Notes under the pieces: generated by a model
What the model saw: the letters and a program-made list of their open reading frames with translations, nothing else
Told to the model about the DNA's origin: nothing
The model's database searches: none
Program-made: the position numbers and the translations under genes
Shown: one piece after another, positions 8,054-13,047 of the stretch
How the letters are laid out: each line of letters opens with the position of its first letter
Numbering within the stretch: the stretch's first letter is position 1
Assembly (NCBI GenBank): GCA_003222455.1
Contig: QHWF01000150.1
Location: 1 to 13,047 of the forward strand
Origin: Acidobacteriota bacterium
GTDB lineage: Bacteria; Acidobacteriota; Vicinamibacteria; Vicinamibacterales; CAVVIG01
Length of the DNA stretch: 13,047 nt
Direction: 5' to 3'

Positions 8054-8187
8054 CACCACGGAGGACGCGGAGGACCGGAGGATAAATCCCGCTCAGTCAC
8101 CCCTCGACCCTGCTCGCGACCATCCTGAGCGCGGTCGAAGCTCGAAGGGCAGGATTGGACCTCCGCGTCCTCCGCGTCCTCTGTGGT
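8054..8187. repeat. nested inverted repeat, CACGGAGGA-unit arms
   Basis: This fills the gap between yqgE and the peptidase. The outer arms, about 8054-8082 and 8158-8187, are inverted copies made of three units (CACGGAGGA, CGCGGAGGA, CCGGAGGA) with few mismatches. Inside (about 8101-8150) is a second, different inverted repeat: CCCTCGA pairs with TCGAAGGG and GACC with GGTC. The nesting suggests one element inserted in another. On the minus strand it lies just upstream of the peptidase start and downstream of the yqgE stop, so it may separate their transcripts. Confidence 0.7.
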
Positions 8188-8192
8188 CGCTC

Positions 8193-8753
8193 CTAATGCA
8201 CACCCCGCGACATCTGAAGCGTCGCCGGATCCGCTCCGAGGCGCCGGATGGCCGTTTCCCACATCCTGTCGGACGGCGTGCTGAAAATCAGATCGCGGTC
8301 GACGTCGCTCACCAGCCAGGCGGACGCCGACAGCTCCGCTTCGAGCTGTCCCGGGGCCCATCCTGAATACCCGACGATCAGGCGGGCCAGCGGTTGCGGA
8401 TCCGGATCGAGCATCCGACGCAGCAAGTCCGGCGACGTCGAGTGACTCAGGTTGTCGGTAATCGGCGTCCCGATGTCGTCCGGTTCGCCGTCATGCCCGA
8501 TGAGGATCCAGCTGCGCTGCGGCTCCACCGGTCCGCCCACCCACAGCTGGAGCTCGCGATCGGTCGACGCCGGCGGGTCCAGATTCACGGTGATACGTCC
8601 GGTGGTCATCAGCGGCCGATTGACGACAACGCCGAATGCGCCGTCCTTCTCTGTGTGCCGGCACAGCAGGACGACCGTGCGGTTGAAATTCGGGTCGACG
8701 AGTTGCGGCATCGAGAGCAGAAACGCCGGGGCGAGAGAGGATGTGGCAGTCAT
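8193..8753 (-). CDS. YqgE/AlgH family protein
   Basis: This is a 186-residue protein with the full YqgE/AlgH (UPF0301) pattern: LAPAFLLSMPQLVDPNFNRTVVLLC near residues 7-31, GAFGVVVNRPL at 38-48, WVGGPV at 71-76, and GYSGWAPGQLEAE at 128-140. The family is cytoplasmic and widespread. AlgH has been tied to alginate regulation in Pseudomonas, but the molecular role is unknown. I start at ATG 8753, where family similarity begins. The frame stays open back to 8921, but those extra 56 codons read a tandem repeat and the tail of a dead udgX gene. No Shine-Dalgarno site lies ahead of the ATG because the GGAATTC repeat occupies that place. The length is normal for the family and the gene is intact. 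Confidence 0.92.
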   Translation of the reverse strand: MTATSSLAPAFLLSMPQLVDPNFNRTVVLLCRHTEKDGAFGVVVNRPLMTTGRITVNLDPPASTDRELQLWVGGPVEPQRSWILIGHDGEPDDIGTPITDNLSHSTSPDLLRRMLDPDPQPLARLIVGYSGWAPGQLEAELSASAWLVSDVDRDLIFSTPSDRMWETAIRRLGADPATLQMSRGVH

Positions 8754-8762
8754 GCAGAATGC

Positions 8763-8790
8763 GGAATTCGGAATTCGGAATTCGGAATTA
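8763..8790. repeat. tandem heptamer GGAATTC (x4)
   Basis: Three exact GGAATTC units (8763-8783) and one GGAATTA (8784-8790) stand head to tail, ending ten bases upstream of the yqgE start. The unit contains the palindrome GAATTC, so it reads almost the same on both strands. It takes the place of the ribosome-binding site and could form a compact hairpin in the yqgE leader. Confidence 0.85.
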
Positions 8791-8834
8791 TCAGTCCTCG
8801 AGTCCAATCCTGGACTGACCTTTCCTCTTACCAG

Positions 8835-8862
8835 ATGATAACGCCCGGACAACTTTGCGCAA
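8835..8862 (-). promoter_or_regulatory. weak promoter candidate for yqgE
   Basis: On the minus strand TTGCGC (8862-8857) and TATCAT (8840-8835) are 16 bp apart, acceptable for a sigma-70-type promoter but with only a half-match at -35. It lies just past the end of the udgX remnant and about 80 nt before the yqgE ATG. If real, its transcript would carry the GGAATTC repeat in the leader. Confidence 0.2.
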
Positions 8863-8873
8863 TCCTCCGTGAA

Positions 8874-9159
8874 TTCCCACTTGAAGTGTTTGACGACGTT
8901 GGTCGGCCGCGGGGAGCGCACGGTCCAGCAGTTGGCCGTCGGGACCGACGAAGGGGTGTCACCTCAGATCCTCGGCGTCGCCCGGCTGTTCGCCGACGAG
9001 CATGACCTCAGCTTTCCGAGCGCCTTCGCCAAAGACGGTTTGCCTACCCGTCGTCCACAACTCGCAGCCCTGGCATTCCTTCGCGGCCTCGCGGACGCTC
9101 GGCAGCGACCGGCGCTGCGGAATGTATTCAGCCGCGGTCTTTGGTGGACGCCTGGCCAA
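8874..9159 (-). pseudogene. UdgX-type uracil-DNA glycosylase, N-terminal remnant
   Basis: From a TTG at 9159 the minus strand reads MARRPPKTAAEYIPQRRSLP, then a CxxC pair (Cys29/Cys32) of the iron-sulfur type, FGEG (43-46) and GEQPGDAED (56-64). That last motif is the UdgX signature of family 4-like uracil-DNA glycosylases, which excise uracil from DNA. Codon 67 is TGA (8961-8959) where relatives have Gly (GGA would need one change). The same frame continues HPFVGPDGQLLDRAL. At 8904-8913 about 26 nt are missing relative to mycobacterial UdgX. In the next frame TNVVKHFKWE follows, and homology ends at a GAATTC (8871-8876). The KRRIH motif that cross-links to DNA in UdgX, and everything after it, is gone. 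Three separate lesions make this a dead gene. The family is recognised from memory of the motifs. Confidence 0.82.
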
Positions 9160-9188
9160 AATGCGGACCCTGTAGAACGTCACGATTG

Positions 9189-9255
9189 AACGCAGAGGTC
9201 GCAAAGGACGCAAAGCAAGACCTGATTTCTTTGCGGCCTTCGCGGCCTTTGCGTT
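9189..9255. repeat. inverted repeat with CGCAAAGG-unit arms
   Basis: Arms 9189-9215 and 9229-9255 are inverted copies over 27 nt with four mismatches and a 13-nt loop. Each arm is AACGCA plus three AAAGG/AGAGG-type units at 9-nt spacing. It starts nine bases past the queG stop on the transcribed strand, so it may end or protect the queG message, although no U-tract follows. Confidence 0.8.
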
Positions 9256-9263
9256 CCACGTCG

Positions 9264-10220
9264 TTAGCCGGATCTCGCACCGCTCCCATGGACGTTGCGG
9301 AGCGCGACGGCAATATTGCGTCGCAAACCGTGTGCCTTCGCGCGGCGCATGGCGCTGCCGCGCATCGCATGACGCAGCTCGTCCTGGCTGCGATCGGCCA
9401 ACGACGACACATCGACGCCGTCCCATGCCTCCCGCGGCTGCCACACCGGATCGGACGATCGGGGCGCGACGGCATTCCACGGACAGACCTCCTGACAAAT
9501 GTCACAGCCGTAAACATGCGATCCGATCGCCGGCTGCATCGACTCGGGGATGTCGCCGCGATGCTCGATCGTCAAGTACGAGATACACCGCGTCGAATCG
9601 AGGATGCCTGGCGCCACGAGCGCGTGAGTGGGGCACGCATCGAGGCACAGGGTGCACGTACCGCATTGATCGAGCGACGGTGCGTCAACCGGGAACGGCA
9701 GGCTGCAGACGATCTCCGCGAGAAACATCCACGATCCCATCGCCGGATGAATGACGCACGTGTTCTTGCCAATCCATCCGAGGCCCGCGTACTGCGCGTA
9801 GACGCGTTCCTGAACGGGCCCCGTGTCGACGTACGCGCGCGCCTCGAACGGCTCCGGCGATCGATCGCGCATCCAGGCGAGCAGCACGTCGAGCCGTGCG
9901 CCGATCACGTCGTGGTAGTCGTCGCCCCACGCGTAACGGGCGATGTGCGCGCGATGAGGGTCGGCAATCTCAGTGGAGTAGGGCCTGTTCGTGTTGTAGT
10001 TGGTGGCCGTGACGATCACGGTTCGTGCCGAGGGCAGCACGTGGCGGACGTCGGCGCGCCTGTCGGCGGAGCGATGAAGATACGTCATGTCGCCGGCATA
10101 TCCCCGGTCGAGCCACTCGCGGAAGAACTGCAGCTCGGGGAAGCACTCGGCCGGCGCGATCCCGCACGCGTCGAAGCCCAGCTCGCTGGCGCAGGCTTTG
10201 ATGTCTGCAGCAGTCAGCAT
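9264..10220 (-). CDS. queG: epoxyqueuosine reductase
   Basis: This is a 318-residue cytoplasmic enzyme that reduces epoxyqueuosine to queuosine in tRNA (wobble position 34), using cobalamin and two [4Fe-4S] clusters. YVDTGPVQER (Asp132) and GLGWIGKNT (146-154) are the conserved active-site and cofactor motifs. The clusters are bound by CGTCTLCLDAC (Cys186, 189, 192, 196), Cys212, and CDICQEVC (Cys239, 242, 246). YLTIEHRG is also typical. ATG 10220 is chosen because family similarity starts at LTAADIKACASELGFDACGIAPAE. The in-frame ATG 10310 would add 30 residues that only translate an intergenic repeat. The start lacks a clear Shine-Dalgarno site. The gene is intact and lies 86 bp downstream of acnA. 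No other queuosine gene is in the window. Confidence 0.95.
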   Translation of the reverse strand: MLTAADIKACASELGFDACGIAPAECFPELQFFREWLDRGYAGDMTYLHRSADRRADVRHVLPSARTVIVTATNYNTNRPYSTEIADPHRAHIARYAWGDDYHDVIGARLDVLLAWMRDRSPEPFEARAYVDTGPVQERVYAQYAGLGWIGKNTCVIHPAMGSWMFLAEIVCSLPFPVDAPSLDQCGTCTLCLDACPTHALVAPGILDSTRCISYLTIEHRGDIPESMQPAIGSHVYGCDICQEVCPWNAVAPRSSDPVWQPREAWDGVDVSSLADRSQDELRHAMRGSAMRRAKAHGLRRNIAVALRNVHGSGARSG

Positions 10221-10272
10221 GGCGTATTGAAAGCCATGTCCCCGGTCGAGCAACGGCTCATCACGATGTCTA

Positions 10273-10300
10273 CCTTCGTGTGTCTTCGTGCCTTCGTGAA
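10273..10300. repeat. single CTTCGTG-unit repeat arm
   Basis: Three CTTCGTG units (10274, 10284, 10292) lie in the short gap between acnA and queG. The units are the inverse of the CACGAAG units at 4912-4937 and the same as those at 4967-4992, but here no partner arm follows. It looks like a half element left after loss of the other arm. Confidence 0.65.
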
Positions 10301-10306
10301 AAACCG

Positions 10307-13042
<2,736 letters not shown>

Positions 13043-13047
13043 GGTCG

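Noticed and set aside
8763..8790. CRISPR or satellite array
   Set aside because: The units are only 7 nt with no spacers, so this is a simple tandem repeat.
8754..8921. N-terminal extension of YqgE
   Set aside because: The extra 56 codons translate the udgX remnant and the GGAATTC repeat; family similarity starts at 8753.

Overview
The window looks like a piece of a high-GC, Gram-negative bacterial chromosome, probably from an environmental or metagenome-assembled genome. The Gram-negative setting is supported by a periplasmic adaptor and an RND-type permease. An acidobacterial origin (Vicinamibacteria-like) is my best guess. It rests on the gene mix and on intergenic repeats I remember from such genomes, for example the hairpin at 1524-1541 that reads VRLKADAT in one frame, so it is not proven. 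There are no RNA genes, phage genes, transposases or CRISPR arrays that I can see.

Layout. At the left edge, a PIG-V-like integral membrane mannosyltransferase (1-1089, minus, C-terminus off the window) is divergent from a small FmdB-type zinc-ribbon gene (1110-1352, plus), with only 20 bp between the two start codons. A hairpin-rich gap (1353-1604) separates fmdB from a long block of minus-strand genes. Read in transcription order (right to left), the block is: aconitase acnA (13042-10307), epoxyqueuosine reductase queG (10220-9264), a decayed udgX-type uracil-DNA glycosylase (9159-8874), a YqgE/AlgH protein (8753-8193), a secreted M49-like zinc peptidase (8037-6352), an RND membrane-fusion protein (6258-5056), an HAE1-type RND permease broken by two frameshifting deletions (4843-1760), and the last 50 residues of a VapC/PIN toxin (1757-1605).

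The metabolic and housekeeping genes (acnA, queG, yqgE, the peptidase, the adaptor) are intact. Three genes are damaged. The permease lost roughly 46 nt and 8 nt at two sites. The toxin lost its N-terminal half. The glycosylase has an in-frame TGA, an internal deletion of about 26 nt and no 3' half. The adaptor therefore appears to have lost its pump partner, unless the lesions are assembly errors.

Most gaps on the minus-strand block are filled by inverted repeats. Three of them (4912-4992, 8054-8187, 9189-9255), and a single arm at 10273-10300, share one architecture: each arm is about three copies of an 8-9 nt purine-rich unit (CACGAAGA-like, CACGGAGGA-like or CGCAAAGGA-like). This repeat superfamily, together with the cluster of deletion-type gene remnants, is the most unusual thing in the window. 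I see no clear new multi-gene system.
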